NCBI RefSeq assembly: GCF_028912405.1 | Contig: NZ_JAKELO010000002.1 | Span: 1,435,276-1,499,275, forward strand | Direction: 5' to 3' | Length of the DNA stretch: 64,000 nt | From: Methanogenium marinum | GTDB lineage: Archaea > Halobacteriota > Methanomicrobia > Methanomicrobiales > Methanomicrobiaceae | Shown here: one piece after another, positions 39,422-49,913 of the stretch | Layout: each line of letters begins with the position of its first letter | Position numbering within the stretch: position 1 is the first letter of the stretch | The notes under the pieces: generated by a model | What the model saw: only the letters and a program-made list of their open reading frames with translations | Database searches by the model: none | Told to the model about the DNA's origin: nothing | Translations under genes and position numbers: made by a program

Positions 39422-42400
39422 GTGGTATCTAAAACATGGGCTGGGACATTATCTGTCCTTACGATAATAATTGCAGTGCTGTGCCTGGCAGCACCGGCGA
39501 TGGCTACAACCTGGGTGGTAAATCCTGATGGAACAGGTGACTTTACCACCATTCAGACGGCACTGGATAGCGAATGGACAAGTGGCGACACAATAGAGAT
39601 TGAATATGCAATCTATAAGGAACCGGTCGCGGTGGACGCGGACGGTGGGGGACTCACGATCACAGGTGTGCCCTCTCCGGCGGGTGACCTGCCGGTAATA
39701 GACGGCATGAACGGTGCGATTGAATTGCCCGGTCTTGTTGACGGTTTTTTGGGCTGTGGGGAGTGTTCAATGTTCCTCTATAACGGCGATTTCGCCGTTT
39801 CGTCTCTATGTGTGACAAATGCCTCGAGGAACGGACTGGTGGTAAACCCCTCTGGAGATGAGAATACTGTCTCCCTCACAGATATTGAGGCCGCAGATAA
39901 CGGCAATCACGGTGTCAATGTCCTCTGGTGTGACAAGGTTGTGCTGTCTGGGATTGAGGCATATAACAACGGAAGGCACGGTATCAATGTATATTCTGAT
40001 TCTCTTGAAGGGACTGACCTGCTCTGTACTGATAATGGCAGGCATGGTCTGAGTGTCTGGGCTGGTGACGTTTCACTTACATACGTGGATGCCTTCCAGA
40101 ACGGATACCGCGGTGTTTCTGTCCACACGTGGTGTGATGCTTGTCCCGCGACTCTCCTCACCGGAATATATGTTGCGGATAATGGGTGGGATGGGCTCTT
40201 TGTCGAGGGATCTGGTCCCTCAGATGCGGAGATTTCCCGCATTGAATCGACCGGCAACGGCGGAGACGGCGTGGTCCTGAAAGGATTTGATGATTTCACC
40301 GCAAGCGACCTGTTTCTTGATGGGAATGGGGTGGGAGAGGCGCTTACGTCAATTCTCCTTGCAGACGGTGAAAGTGGTATGTCCCTGTCCTGTGCAGACT
40401 CCGTGAATGGTGTTTCCCTGTGCAATAAAATGGACCGGAATAACGACTTCCTCTTCTCTGCAGACGTTGATGCTGCAGCGACTGAGAATGTGGATGTGGT
40501 AAATAGTGGCATATTCTGTGACCTTCGCGGTGAAGGGAACGGTCTCTTTGTTATGAATAGCGGGAATGGCACCATCGAGAATGTGGACGCCACGAACAAC
40601 CCGTCTGTTGGTATCCTCGTGGATGCGACCGGCGATGTGGTCATCTCCGACTGTACCGCAGATGAGAACGGGTATCTGGGTATTCTCACGGCGTCTATGT
40701 CTGACGAATCCGAACAGCTTTTGGGTCAGGTACTGTCGGATACCGGCATGGACACGGAATCTGCTGAAACAAAAGCAGTGATTGAAACTGCGTTTACCCG
40801 GATGAGTGCATCTGTGGCGGATGCAACAGTCGTCTCTGAAGATGAATTCATCCTCTGGGAAAATGTGAGCATCCTTATAGGAGACGTTTTCGAAGAGGGC
40901 CCGGATGTGACACTCTCCTCTGTTGAGGCGAATAATAACGGCTATGCCGGAATCGGGGTTATTGCCTCGTATATCAATGCAACGGATATCAGTGCAGATG
41001 AAAACGGAGCGAGCCCGACAGATGTTGTAGGCACCCTCTCTGGTGCCGGTATTGTCGGGGCATCCTTCGTTGGTGAATTCTCTGACATTGCGGCTGCAGA
41101 TAATGGCGGTGCCGGTATGGCTGCAGCCTCGCTTGCCCTGTATATTGATGATGCCACGTTCACCGGCAACGGTGCAGAGGCGTACAGTGATACGCATGGC
41201 CCGCACTTCCAGACCGGACTTCTCACGGTATCTCTGGTAAACTTCTTCTCCGGTGTTCAGTCTGACGAGAATGCCGGTTCCGGTATTCTCATGACCTCAG
41301 TCATTACGTTATGTGACGAATGTTCGGCATCCGGGAATGCGTATGGTGGCATTGTCGCTGCAGACCCTCTGAGTCTGGGCATCGCTGCTGTTCTTGTACA
41401 TGGCGGACTGGACAGTATCATGGATACAACGGCTCTCTCTGAAGAAGACCGGTTCTATCTGGAAAGTCTCTCCACGCCTGCCATGCAGGATGTCGTGACC
41501 TGCTACGGCACGACAGATGCGGTTCTTCCGTCCTCTGTGTCCGGCATTGATCTCGATAATATCACCGAAGATGATGTGGCATTTATCATTGACGTGCTGC
41601 ACCAGTATATGGCCACAACCGGGTGCTATATGATGAACTCCGCGGCAGACGAGAACGGACTCTTTGGCATGGCAGTCGTCTCCCCGAATGTGATAACGAA
41701 TGGATTTTCTGCCGATGGGAACGGGTATGACGGCGGGAGCCCCCTTCTGGCCATTGCAGGAACGGGTATTGTCGGTCTCTATCTGAACGGTGATTTCATG
41801 GAAACCTCAGTATCTGAAAATACCGGGGCAGGGATGGTCACTGTTGGTGTGGTGTCAGAGTATGATGGTGTCATTGCAGATGACAACGGCTACGCAGGCA
41901 TTGTCACCATCGACCCTGTCACCCTTGCCGCAGCAGCGCTCGGCGCATACTTTGTGGTGCTGGACGACACCGGTGCCCAGGTGACTATGGCAGCAGAAGA
42001 TTCCGCAGAGACGACCGATCTTGAGATGCATGCAGATATTGCAGAGAGTGCGGTCGTGCAGGAGATTGTCTCTACCTACTACACCGGCACATCGTCTGTG
42101 GATGCCACCATTGATGGTGTCAGCATCCCTGAGGATGGGATGGATATCCTTCTCGAACACATTGAACTTTACTTTGAAAATGCGGGTGTCTATGCATACG
42201 ATGTATCTGCATCCGGGAACGGTTACCCTGGTTTTGTCGCCATCGCTCCGAACGTGGTGATGGACGGCGTCACGGCAGATGACAACGGTGCTGCAAACGA
42301 TGACGAGAGTGGAATCATTTCCCTTGCCGCAGGCAGTGGTGTTATTGGTCTTTCCATCGTTGGTGACTATGAGGATATCGCGGCATCCGGTAACACCGGT

Positions 42401-44233
42401 GCCGGAATCGCCACTGCAGGCGTCGTCACCGATATGACCGCCTGTGATGCAGATGAAAACGGCGTCGGTGTGGTCTCTCTCTTTATTGTTGGTGACTGCA
42501 CGGAAATTATGGCAGATGAAAATGCCGGCCCCGGTATTGTCCTCGCCGGAATCAATGGTACGCTCACCGATTCTGTTGCCATAGAAAATGCCGGCCCTGG
42601 TATTGTCTGTGTTGACCCGGTGGCAACCGTTCTCATGTACCTGGTACCTGTCATGTCGGCAGGCGCTGATGATGCAGAAACTGTCTCCCCTGAGACGCTT
42701 GCACTTCTGTGCCAGCTCTCCGGCAGCACTAACAGTGTATCGTCCGTGAGTGGCGATGTTGAAACTGAAACTAAAACTGCATGGACACTCATTGAGTGGG
42801 CGGTTGAACACGTCTCTTCGTATGAAGGAGACATCACTGAACTGAATGAAACTGAGATTCTCGACCTTGTCCTTACCCACTACCTGACCAATGCCGGAAT
42901 GTCTGTCTCTGATGTAAGTGTAGACAATAACGGCTGGCAGGGTGTCGTGATTCTTTCCCCGTCCGTTGTAATTGAAGATGTTGCAGCAGAGGGCAATGGG
43001 TATCACGGTGTTTCTGTTATCAGTCCGTGGAAAGCGGTTGATGCTTTCGGGTGGGTGCACCCCGCAGAACCTGTTGGAGCCGAACGCCTGAGTGTCCGGG
43101 GGATTTATGCCGTGAGTAACGAAGGTGCAGGTCTTGCGGTCGCCGGAGCGAATGGTGGAGATGTGATGGATGTCTATGGCTCTGATAATTATGTGGGCAT
43201 CCTCCTTGCTGATTCAGACAACCTCATGGTCTCAGATACTATGTTTGAAACAAACTGGGCTGCGTCGGTATTGTGTGGCGGCAGTAAGTTCAACAGTCTC
43301 ACCCCTATTGGCCCGGTCATGCCGGACGGGGCACTCACTGACCTGACCGGTTCATGCAACAATGCATTTGTCGGTACTGCAGTTGACGGGGGCATTGTGG
43401 TTTATCCGAACTCCTCCGGCAATGTATTTGACAATACCTTCTTTGATGAAGCTGCGGAGATAGCAGCCGATATCTCAGGTGACGGACCCTTTGTTCTCTA
43501 CAGCACGTCCGGGTACTGGGCTCCGGTACTGCCGGACCCACAGCGGCTGGCACATATGGGTGGATGTGGAATCGGTGTTTCCGGTCTGGGTGGGTTTAAC
43601 ACGACTGTGAACATCACCTATGACTACAGCTATGGATACTCTGAGGTTGAAGGTGAAGCCTTGTATCCACAGTGGGCAGTGAATTCCACGACCCCCTGGG
43701 AATACTGGGGATTCAATACTGTAACCAATGACAAGTCTGCGAAAACAGTCGGAACAATGGTAGTGCCAATAACTCCCTCAGCCTCTGTTCCGTATGGTGA
43801 ATTTACCGATTTGATGTTCATTGCGCCGTTCTGGGTGGAAGAGCAAAGCAGTGACGACCCGGGCCATGATATCTTCATGAAGTCCCTCTCAGAGAATGAT
43901 GAGGCCGGGTATATCGGGCCTGATGGTGTCTTTATCCCGTATACAACGCCGGATGCTCCTGTGGGAGAGATAGGTGACGGTACAGGCGATGGCGCCGGAG
44001 ACGGTACTGGTGATGATACCGGTGACGATTCCGGCGATGACACGGGTGCACCACAGCAGTCCGGTGCAGACGGTGACGGTTCTGCCTCTGGTCAGGCAGG
44101 AGCTCCCGGTGTGACAGCCACCGCAACTGCAGTGGCCACCACCCCGGTACCCACCACCACCCCGGCGGGCGTTGTTCCGGTTATTGGTGCACTGGGTATC
44201 CTCGGTGCCCTTGCGGTCATCCGCCGCCGGTAA
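39422..44233 (+). CDS. Giant surface protein with right-handed beta-helix repeats and C-terminal PGF-CTERM-like anchor
   Basis: Signal peptide ending AAPAMA; many DNGxxGxxV / ENxGxGI repeats; GD-rich linker; Thr/Pro stretch, hydrophobic helix and IRRR tail. Start inferred at GTG 39422. Confidence 0.82.
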   Translation: MVSKTWAGTLSVLTIIIAVLCLAAPAMATTWVVNPDGTGDFTTIQTALDSEWTSGDTIEIEYAIYKEPVAVDADGGGLTITGVPSPAGDLPVIDGMNGAIELPGLVDGFLGCGECSMFLYNGDFAVSSLCVTNASRNGLVVNPSGDENTVSLTDIEAADNGNHGVNVLWCDKVVLSGIEAYNNGRHGINVYSDSLEGTDLLCTDNGRHGLSVWAGDVSLTYVDAFQNGYRGVSVHTWCDACPATLLTGIYVADNGWDGLFVEGSGPSDAEISRIESTGNGGDGVVLKGFDDFTASDLFLDGNGVGEALTSILLADGESGMSLSCADSVNGVSLCNKMDRNNDFLFSADVDAAATENVDVVNSGIFCDLRGEGNGLFVMNSGNGTIENVDATNNPSVGILVDATGDVVISDCTADENGYLGILTASMSDESEQLLGQVLSDTGMDTESAETKAVIETAFTRMSASVADATVVSEDEFILWENVSILIGDVFEEGPDVTLSSVEANNNGYAGIGVIASYINATDISADENGASPTDVVGTLSGAGIVGASFVGEFSDIAAADNGGAGMAAASLALYIDDATFTGNGAEAYSDTHGPHFQTGLLTVSLVNFFSGVQSDENAGSGILMTSVITLCDECSASGNAYGGIVAADPLSLGIAAVLVHGGLDSIMDTTALSEEDRFYLESLSTPAMQDVVTCYGTTDAVLPSSVSGIDLDNITEDDVAFIIDVLHQYMATTGCYMMNSAADENGLFGMAVVSPNVITNGFSADGNGYDGGSPLLAIAGTGIVGLYLNGDFMETSVSENTGAGMVTVGVVSEYDGVIADDNGYAGIVTIDPVTLAAAALGAYFVVLDDTGAQVTMAAEDSAETTDLEMHADIAESAVVQEIVSTYYTGTSSVDATIDGVSIPEDGMDILLEHIELYFENAGVYAYDVSASGNGYPGFVAIAPNVVMDGVTADDNGAANDDESGIISLAAGSGVIGLSIVGDYEDIAASGNTGAGIATAGVVTDMTACDADENGVGVVSLFIVGDCTEIMADENAGPGIVLAGINGTLTDSVAIENAGPGIVCVDPVATVLMYLVPVMSAGADDAETVSPETLALLCQLSGSTNSVSSVSGDVETETKTAWTLIEWAVEHVSSYEGDITELNETEILDLVLTHYLTNAGMSVSDVSVDNNGWQGVVILSPSVVIEDVAAEGNGYHGVSVISPWKAVDAFGWVHPAEPVGAERLSVRGIYAVSNEGAGLAVAGANGGDVMDVYGSDNYVGILLADSDNLMVSDTMFETNWAASVLCGGSKFNSLTPIGPVMPDGALTDLTGSCNNAFVGTAVDGGIVVYPNSSGNVFDNTFFDEAAEIAADISGDGPFVLYSTSGYWAPVLPDPQRLAHMGGCGIGVSGLGGFNTTVNITYDYSYGYSEVEGEALYPQWAVNSTTPWEYWGFNTVTNDKSAKTVGTMVVPITPSASVPYGEFTDLMFIAPFWVEEQSSDDPGHDIFMKSLSENDEAGYIGPDGVFIPYTTPDAPVGEIGDGTGDGAGDGTGDDTGDDSGDDTGAPQQSGADGDGSASGQAGAPGVTATATAVATTPVPTTTPAGVVPVIGALGILGALAVIRRR

Positions 44234-44315
44234 TCATTCCCTTCTTTTTTTTCGGGCACCATCGTAGGGCATGTGCAGCAACGTATATATATGTACAATG
44301 GCCCACATGTGCTGT

Positions 44316-45677
44316 ATGGAAACCAAGTATATTCTCGATGAGAATGACCTGCCGAGACAGTGGTATAATATCCAGGCGGATCTACCGGTGCCCCTTTCGC
44401 CGTCCTATAATCCACAGACAAAGGAGCCCATTGGTCCGGAAGATCTCGCACCGATCTTTGCATCAGAACTGATCCGACAGGAGGTATCAACTGAACGTTA
44501 CATCGATATCCCGTCTGAGGTGCGTGACATTCTCACCCTCTGGAGACCATCTCCTCTCTACCGTGCCCGCCGGCTGGAAAAACTCCTGAAGACGCCTGCA
44601 AAGATATTCTATAAGTATGAAGGAGTAAGTCCCCCGGGCTCACACAAACCGAACACGGCGATTGCACAGGCCTACTACAATATGAAAGATGGCATCGAGC
44701 GAATAGCAACAGAGACGGGTGCCGGGCAGTGGGGTTCTTCTCTCGCCTTTGCGACCCAGCTCTTTGACATGGAGTGCAAGGTCTACATGGTGCGGGGCAG
44801 TTATGACCAGAAACCCTATCGCAAGATGATGATGCAGTGCTGGGGGGCGGAATGCATTGCATCTCCGTCAAAGGAGACTAATGCCGGGCGGGCAATGCTG
44901 GAGAAAGATCCTGATACCTCCGGTTCTCTGGGGATGGCGATATCTGAAGCGGTTGAGGATGCGGCCTCACACGCGAACACTAATTATTCCCTTGGGTCTG
45001 TCCTGAACCATGTCTGCCTGCACCAGTCGGTGATTGGTCTGGAGACTCTGGAGCAACTGAAGATGGCTGGTGAGGAGACGGCAGATGTTGTCATCGGCTG
45101 TGCCGGCGGCGGTTCCAACTTTGCAGGGCTGGCGTTCCCGTTTATGCGGGAAAGGATTGCAGGGCGAATGCCTGACTGTCAGTTTATTGCCACCGAACCA
45201 TCGGCCTGTCCGACGCTCACGAAGGGTCTCTATGCCTATGACTTTGGTGACGTGTCAGGCTACACACCTATAATGCAGATGTATACGCTTGGGCATGGGT
45301 TCGTCCCGCCTTCCATTCATGCGGGCGGGCTGCGATATCATGGTATGGCACCGCTTGTCTCCATCCTGCACCACGAAGGTCTTATTGATGCGGTATCCTG
45401 TCACCAGAATGAAGTATTTGCTGCAGCGGTTGCGTTCTGCCGCTCAGAGGGCATCATTGTGGCGCCGGAGTCTGCCCATGCAATTAAGACAGTGATGGAT
45501 GTGGCAGAAGAGTGCCGGCGTACTGGTGAAGAGAAGACGATTGTCTTCAACTGTTCCGGGCATGGCCACTTTGATCTGTCTTCATATGAAGCATACTTCG
45601 CGGGTGCCCTGCCGGATTATGAGTATCCCGCAGACCTTATTGCAGCTTCACTCAAAGATCTGCCGAAGATTCAGTGA
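44316..45677 (+). CDS. trpB2: TrpB2-type tryptophan synthase beta chain
   Basis: [33 protein letters not shown] (PLP lysine), [23 protein letters not shown]. Confidence 0.93.
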   Translation: METKYILDENDLPRQWYNIQADLPVPLSPSYNPQTKEPIGPEDLAPIFASELIRQEVSTERYIDIPSEVRDILTLWRPSPLYRARRLEKLLKTPAKIFYKYEGVSPPGSHKPNTAIAQAYYNMKDGIERIATETGAGQWGSSLAFATQLFDMECKVYMVRGSYDQKPYRKMMMQCWGAECIASPSKETNAGRAMLEKDPDTSGSLGMAISEAVEDAASHANTNYSLGSVLNHVCLHQSVIGLETLEQLKMAGEETADVVIGCAGGGSNFAGLAFPFMRERIAGRMPDCQFIATEPSACPTLTKGLYAYDFGDVSGYTPIMQMYTLGHGFVPPSIHAGGLRYHGMAPLVSILHHEGLIDAVSCHQNEVFAAAVAFCRSEGIIVAPESAHAIKTVMDVAEECRRTGEEKTIVFNCSGHGHFDLSSYEAYFAGALPDYEYPADLIAASLKDLPKIQ

Positions 45678-46768
45678 TGTTGATTGGCTTTGTAGTAAAC
45701 CCGGTTGCGGGGATGGGCGGTGCTGTCGGACTGAAAGGGACTGACGGAGCAGTGGAGGAGGCAAAGTTGCGGGGAGCGGTGCCTGTTTCACCGGGCCGTG
45801 CCCGTATACTTCTCTCCCTCATCGTGCCGGGTGTTCATACGTTTCTTACTGCAGGCGGCCCGATGGGTGAGTCACTGCTGGCTGAGAACGGGCACCCGGC
45901 AGATGTGGTGTATGTACCTGATGGAACCGAGACCACAGGAGAGGATACCCGAAAGGCGTGTCAGGTGTTTACGGACCGGGGGTGCGACCTTATCCTCTTC
46001 TGTGGGGGGGACGGGACTGCCCGTGATGTCTTCGCTGTTGTCGGTGATACTATTCCTCTTCTTGGCGTGCCATCTGGTGTGAAGATGTATTCCGGAATTT
46101 TTGCGGCGACTCCTGCCGCAGCGGCTGACTGCGTGAACCGGCTTGAAGAGGCGGTGATGACAGATGCAGAGGTGATGGATATCGATGAGTCGGCCTATCG
46201 GGATGGCAGACTTGCAGTAACCCTCACCGGGATTGCCCGTTCGCCTGCCCTCACCGGTCATCTTCCCTCTTCGAAATGGGCGACGGACGCGATGCATGAG
46301 GGGCGGGCACAGGCAGAGATTGCCCGGTTTATCATAGACATAATGCGAAGAGATACATTGTACCTGATCGGCGCCGGGAGTACTACTGCTGCTGTTATAC
46401 AAGCATTGGGGGAAGATGGTACATTACTGGGCATTGACGCAGTTTTTGATGGCGACATCATCGCCCGTGATCTCAATGAAGAGGGAATTCTTCATCTTCT
46501 AAACCGGTATCCCCGGGTGCAGGCTGTTGTCTCACCCATCGGGGCACAGGGTTTTGTGCTGGGCAGGGGAACCCAACAGTTCTCTCCTGCGGTGGTTGAA
46601 CGTATCGGTCCGGAGAATTTCATTGTCATTGCAACCGAGGCCAAACTGTCCCGTACTCCTGCTCTGTATCTGGATGCTGGTAATCCTGAAATAAGCTCAA
46701 AATTCCCTGATTCATTACAGGTTATTTGTGGATATGCGATGGCCCGCCGGATGCCCTTGATACAGTAA
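45677..46768 (+). CDS. ATP-NAD kinase family protein
   Basis: [39 protein letters not shown]; start overlaps the trpB2 stop (TGATG). Confidence 0.87.
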   Translation: MLIGFVVNPVAGMGGAVGLKGTDGAVEEAKLRGAVPVSPGRARILLSLIVPGVHTFLTAGGPMGESLLAENGHPADVVYVPDGTETTGEDTRKACQVFTDRGCDLILFCGGDGTARDVFAVVGDTIPLLGVPSGVKMYSGIFAATPAAAADCVNRLEEAVMTDAEVMDIDESAYRDGRLAVTLTGIARSPALTGHLPSSKWATDAMHEGRAQAEIARFIIDIMRRDTLYLIGAGSTTAAVIQALGEDGTLLGIDAVFDGDIIARDLNEEGILHLLNRYPRVQAVVSPIGAQGFVLGRGTQQFSPAVVERIGPENFIVIATEAKLSRTPALYLDAGNPEISSKFPDSLQVICGYAMARRMPLIQ

Positions 46769-47035
46769 CCCGGAGGAGGGCTCCCTTCAGGTAAGGAATA
46801 GGTCGGTTTCTGTAGTGAAACGTTCCCGTCATTTTGATCCTGGCTGGGTATCAAATTCAGATCGGGTGTTTGATTCCAGATTTATGTATCAGAAGAAGTT
46901 ATTTTTTGGGGATGTCTATGAAACAGGAGATATATTCTGAATGAATGTGACTGAGAGCTATGCTCCCTCTCCGGGTAGTTTCTTTCTTTTTATTCCGGGA
47001 GACAGGTTTATGTGGGATGCTCTCCAGGAATGGGT

Positions 47036-47545
47036 ATGGAGAATTCCCGGATTGGCATGTTGATTATGGCACTCCCGCTGCTGATTCTTATTGTTGCTCT
47101 CATAATTGCCCTCTATAATGTAGGATTTGATATGGATGCGGCAACCCTTCCGGAAAATCCCACCGGGCCACTGAATGAGACCCTGACATCACTCCTGCAG
47201 GCAGACCGGCCGCTTGTAACCGCGAGTGGAGTGGAGAGTGATCTGAATGCAGGGACAGTCACTCTGAAAGCAATTGTGGAAAATCCAACTGCATACCCAA
47301 TGACTGTACAGTACATCGAATACTGGATCCCTGGGGAATCCGGGGAACTTACTGCTTCCCTTGCAGCACCGGTGACTGTCCCTTCCGGAGAGAGTGCAGC
47401 AGTTGAACTGTCTGGACCTGCGACGCCGGATACTGTCATCGCCCTGAAATCCGGCAGTGCACAAGGAATTCTCTCTTTTGAAATTGAGATTATGGGCATC
47501 CGTATCTCAACGGAGATCCCCCGGGCATGGGAGGTTGAAGTATGA
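47036..47545 (+). CDS. LEA14-like/immunoglobulin-like membrane-anchored protein
   Basis: N-terminal TM, then beta-rich region VTLKAIVENPTAYPMTVQYIEYWIPGESGELTASLAAPVTVPSGESAAVEL. Confidence 0.65.
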   Translation: MENSRIGMLIMALPLLILIVALIIALYNVGFDMDAATLPENPTGPLNETLTSLLQADRPLVTASGVESDLNAGTVTLKAIVENPTAYPMTVQYIEYWIPGESGELTASLAAPVTVPSGESAAVELSGPATPDTVIALKSGSAQGILSFEIEIMGIRISTEIPRAWEVEV

Positions 47546-48186
47546 CATACACCGGAAAGGAGTGGACAGCTGCAGACTGTAACATTCCTGGTCTCATCGC
47601 AGGCATCTGCCTTATTGGGCTCCCGTTCATTGGATACTGGTGGTCGGTGCGGTTCGGGGATGGTGCATTTGTTCTGGAAGTCTCACCGTTTACGCTGGGG
47701 ATGTACGGGTTTGGAAAAGAGTTCTTCTCCCCACTTCTCACCGCAGTGAATACAGCGATTCTCATTAGCATTGTCTTATTTGGTGCCCTCCTCTTCATCG
47801 GTTCTGTGCTCCGGTGTAGTCGGCAGTACAGGCAGCAGTCTGATCAATTGGTTGGGATGGCAGCCAAAAAACCGATATGGCTGGTTTTGTTCTTTGTATT
47901 TTCCATCGTAATTAGCGGCTTTGGAATCGAGTATTCCCTTCGGGAGTCTGGTGTTTCCATTTCCCTTCCTGTTATCACCGGAGATGCGGTGGGGAGCATT
48001 ACGGCATCCGGGACCACAGTGCAGGTTCCGGTATCACTCTCCCTGAATGCAACCTTCTGGTATGCTGTTGTATTTGCCATTATTGCTGCATATGCCTGGA
48101 TATACCAAAAAAGACGGTATTATGGAGACCCGGATGAAGTTTTTTTAGCGGAAACTGATGAATCCGGCGGGTCGGAACAGACATAA
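47542..48186 (+). CDS. Polytopic membrane hypothetical protein
   Basis: Multiple TM helices; ATGA overlap with the preceding ORF suggests translational coupling. Confidence 0.7.
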   Translation: MTYTGKEWTAADCNIPGLIAGICLIGLPFIGYWWSVRFGDGAFVLEVSPFTLGMYGFGKEFFSPLLTAVNTAILISIVLFGALLFIGSVLRCSRQYRQQSDQLVGMAAKKPIWLVLFFVFSIVISGFGIEYSLRESGVSISLPVITGDAVGSITASGTTVQVPVSLSLNATFWYAVVFAIIAAYAWIYQKRRYYGDPDEVFLAETDESGGSEQT

Positions 48187-48516
48187 TACATGGGCATATA
48201 GTGGTGGTATTTCCAATTTTTACTGAAAGATATGACATTTCTTTTTTGTTAACCCTTCCATCAAAATTCCGTTTAAGGTTTGGTTAAAACTATTCTTGTA
48301 TGGAGGTCTGCAGAAGTACATCCCGAAATTTCTGGTTGGGGGTGGTGAAAGATATATGTATTCGGGCTTCCATCTAACATCTGCCATGCATGACCTGGGG
48401 GGGTCATACGGTGATGGTTTAGTATCCTGCGACTGAGATGGTTTATTCTGCGGTTTTTGTAGAAATATCCTCGGAATTGCCTTATTGGGTGTTTGCAGGG
48501 CTGAAGGGGTGTATTC

Positions 48517-49896
48517 ATGGGGGAAAATATTCCGGATTACCGGGCAGTATTTCTGAACAATGCTGTGCCGATGTGTATTATTGATGATGACGGGAAGCTA
48601 CGCTCCGTTAACCGGGCTGCAACAGACTATTTTCGGGGTGCTCCGCCTGACCCGGACGAGATATCCTGGCTCTTTTCCTGGGGTGCCGGGGGGGGAAATA
48701 CCTCCGTTGGCAACACCTCAGACGGGGCGCCGGTGTTGGTTGCAACCGATGTAGTGCCGGTCAGCTGGCAGGGAGGTGGTGCCCGCCTTCTTGCCGCTGT
48801 GGATGTGACCGGCCATGCAACTGAGTCTGCCCGATTACGCAGGGCACTGGATCAGATCCGGGTGGCAGAGGAAGGTGCTGGAATTGGTTTCTGGGATTCC
48901 TTTGTGAAAGAGAACACATTATCGGTTGACAGCGGATGGGCTCATCTCATCGGATATGAGTCAGAGGAGCTGGGAATATCGTTTGATGAAATATTTGTGG
49001 ATCGGATTCATCCGAAGGACCGGTCAGAGGTAGTGGCATACTTCAAACGTCTTTATGAGGGGACGGCGGCCTCAGGGCGAGCTGAATTTCGGATGTGGCA
49101 TCGGGATGGGAGGTGGATTTGGATTCGGTCTGTCTGCCGTGTAATTGCATATGACGATGATGATACCCCGGTGCGGGTGGCGGGTCTGCATATGGATATC
49201 ACTCAGGAGCATGAAACACTTGAAGCCCTTGCTGAAGCAAAAAAGAAGATTATTCTACTCTCTTCTGTTACCCGGCATGACATTTTAAATCAGGTATCGG
49301 TAATTTTGATGTGTGATGAACTGGTACGGGGTGATACGGGTGTCGCACCGACGCCGGAGAAGGCCGACCATTACTGGGATATGGCAAATGCTGCGGCACA
49401 TACCATCGAACGGCTGATATCGTTTACCCGCGACTACGATGCACTTGGAATGGAGCAACCCATTTGGCAGAGCCTTGCCCGTGTGGTGCGCAATGCTGAG
49501 ATCCTGCTCCATGGAAATGGGGTGCCAGTCAATCTCATCTGCAGGGAGTTGGAGGTCTTTGCCGATCCTCTCTTTGAGAAGGTGATATATAATCTGCTTG
49601 AAAATGTGAGGCGCCATTCCGAAGGGGCAAATATGGTGGAAATTGCCTTTGCAGATGGTGAGGATGGGGGGATACTTACGATATCCGATGACGGAATAGG
49701 TGTGCCTCAGGAGAAAAAAGAACGAATATTTGAACGGGGATATGGGACAAATACCGGCCTGGGTCTTTACCTCTCCCGTGAGATGCTTGGGATAACGGGA
49801 ATTTCAATTACCGAGTGTGGAACCGAGGGGACAGGGGCTCTCTTTCGCATGGTTATTCCCCGGCAGCATATCCGGAAGAGTGGCAATCCTGCCTGA
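48517..49896 (+). CDS. PAS-domain sensor histidine kinase
   Basis: SSVTRHDILNQVSVILMCDEL H-box, NLLENVRRHSEGANMVEI N-box, GILTISDDGIGVP, GYGTNTGLGLYLSREML. Confidence 0.92.
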   Translation: MGENIPDYRAVFLNNAVPMCIIDDDGKLRSVNRAATDYFRGAPPDPDEISWLFSWGAGGGNTSVGNTSDGAPVLVATDVVPVSWQGGGARLLAAVDVTGHATESARLRRALDQIRVAEEGAGIGFWDSFVKENTLSVDSGWAHLIGYESEELGISFDEIFVDRIHPKDRSEVVAYFKRLYEGTAASGRAEFRMWHRDGRWIWIRSVCRVIAYDDDDTPVRVAGLHMDITQEHETLEALAEAKKKIILLSSVTRHDILNQVSVILMCDELVRGDTGVAPTPEKADHYWDMANAAAHTIERLISFTRDYDALGMEQPIWQSLARVVRNAEILLHGNGVPVNLICRELEVFADPLFEKVIYNLLENVRRHSEGANMVEIAFADGEDGGILTISDDGIGVPQEKKERIFERGYGTNTGLGLYLSREMLGITGISITECGTEGTGALFRMVIPRQHIRKSGNPA

Positions 49897-49913
49897 TAAT
49901 TTGATGTGGGAAA

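Noticed and set aside
41855-43060. 401-aa minus-strand ORF inside the giant surface protein gene
   Set aside because: Antisense to a clearly coding repeat gene. His/Cys/Ile-rich low-quality translation is typical of a shadow ORF from biased codon usage.
48390-48407. ATGACC-TGGGGG-GGTCAT inverted repeat upstream of the histidine kinase gene
   Set aside because: Short 6-bp stem around a G run; too likely by chance without comparative support.
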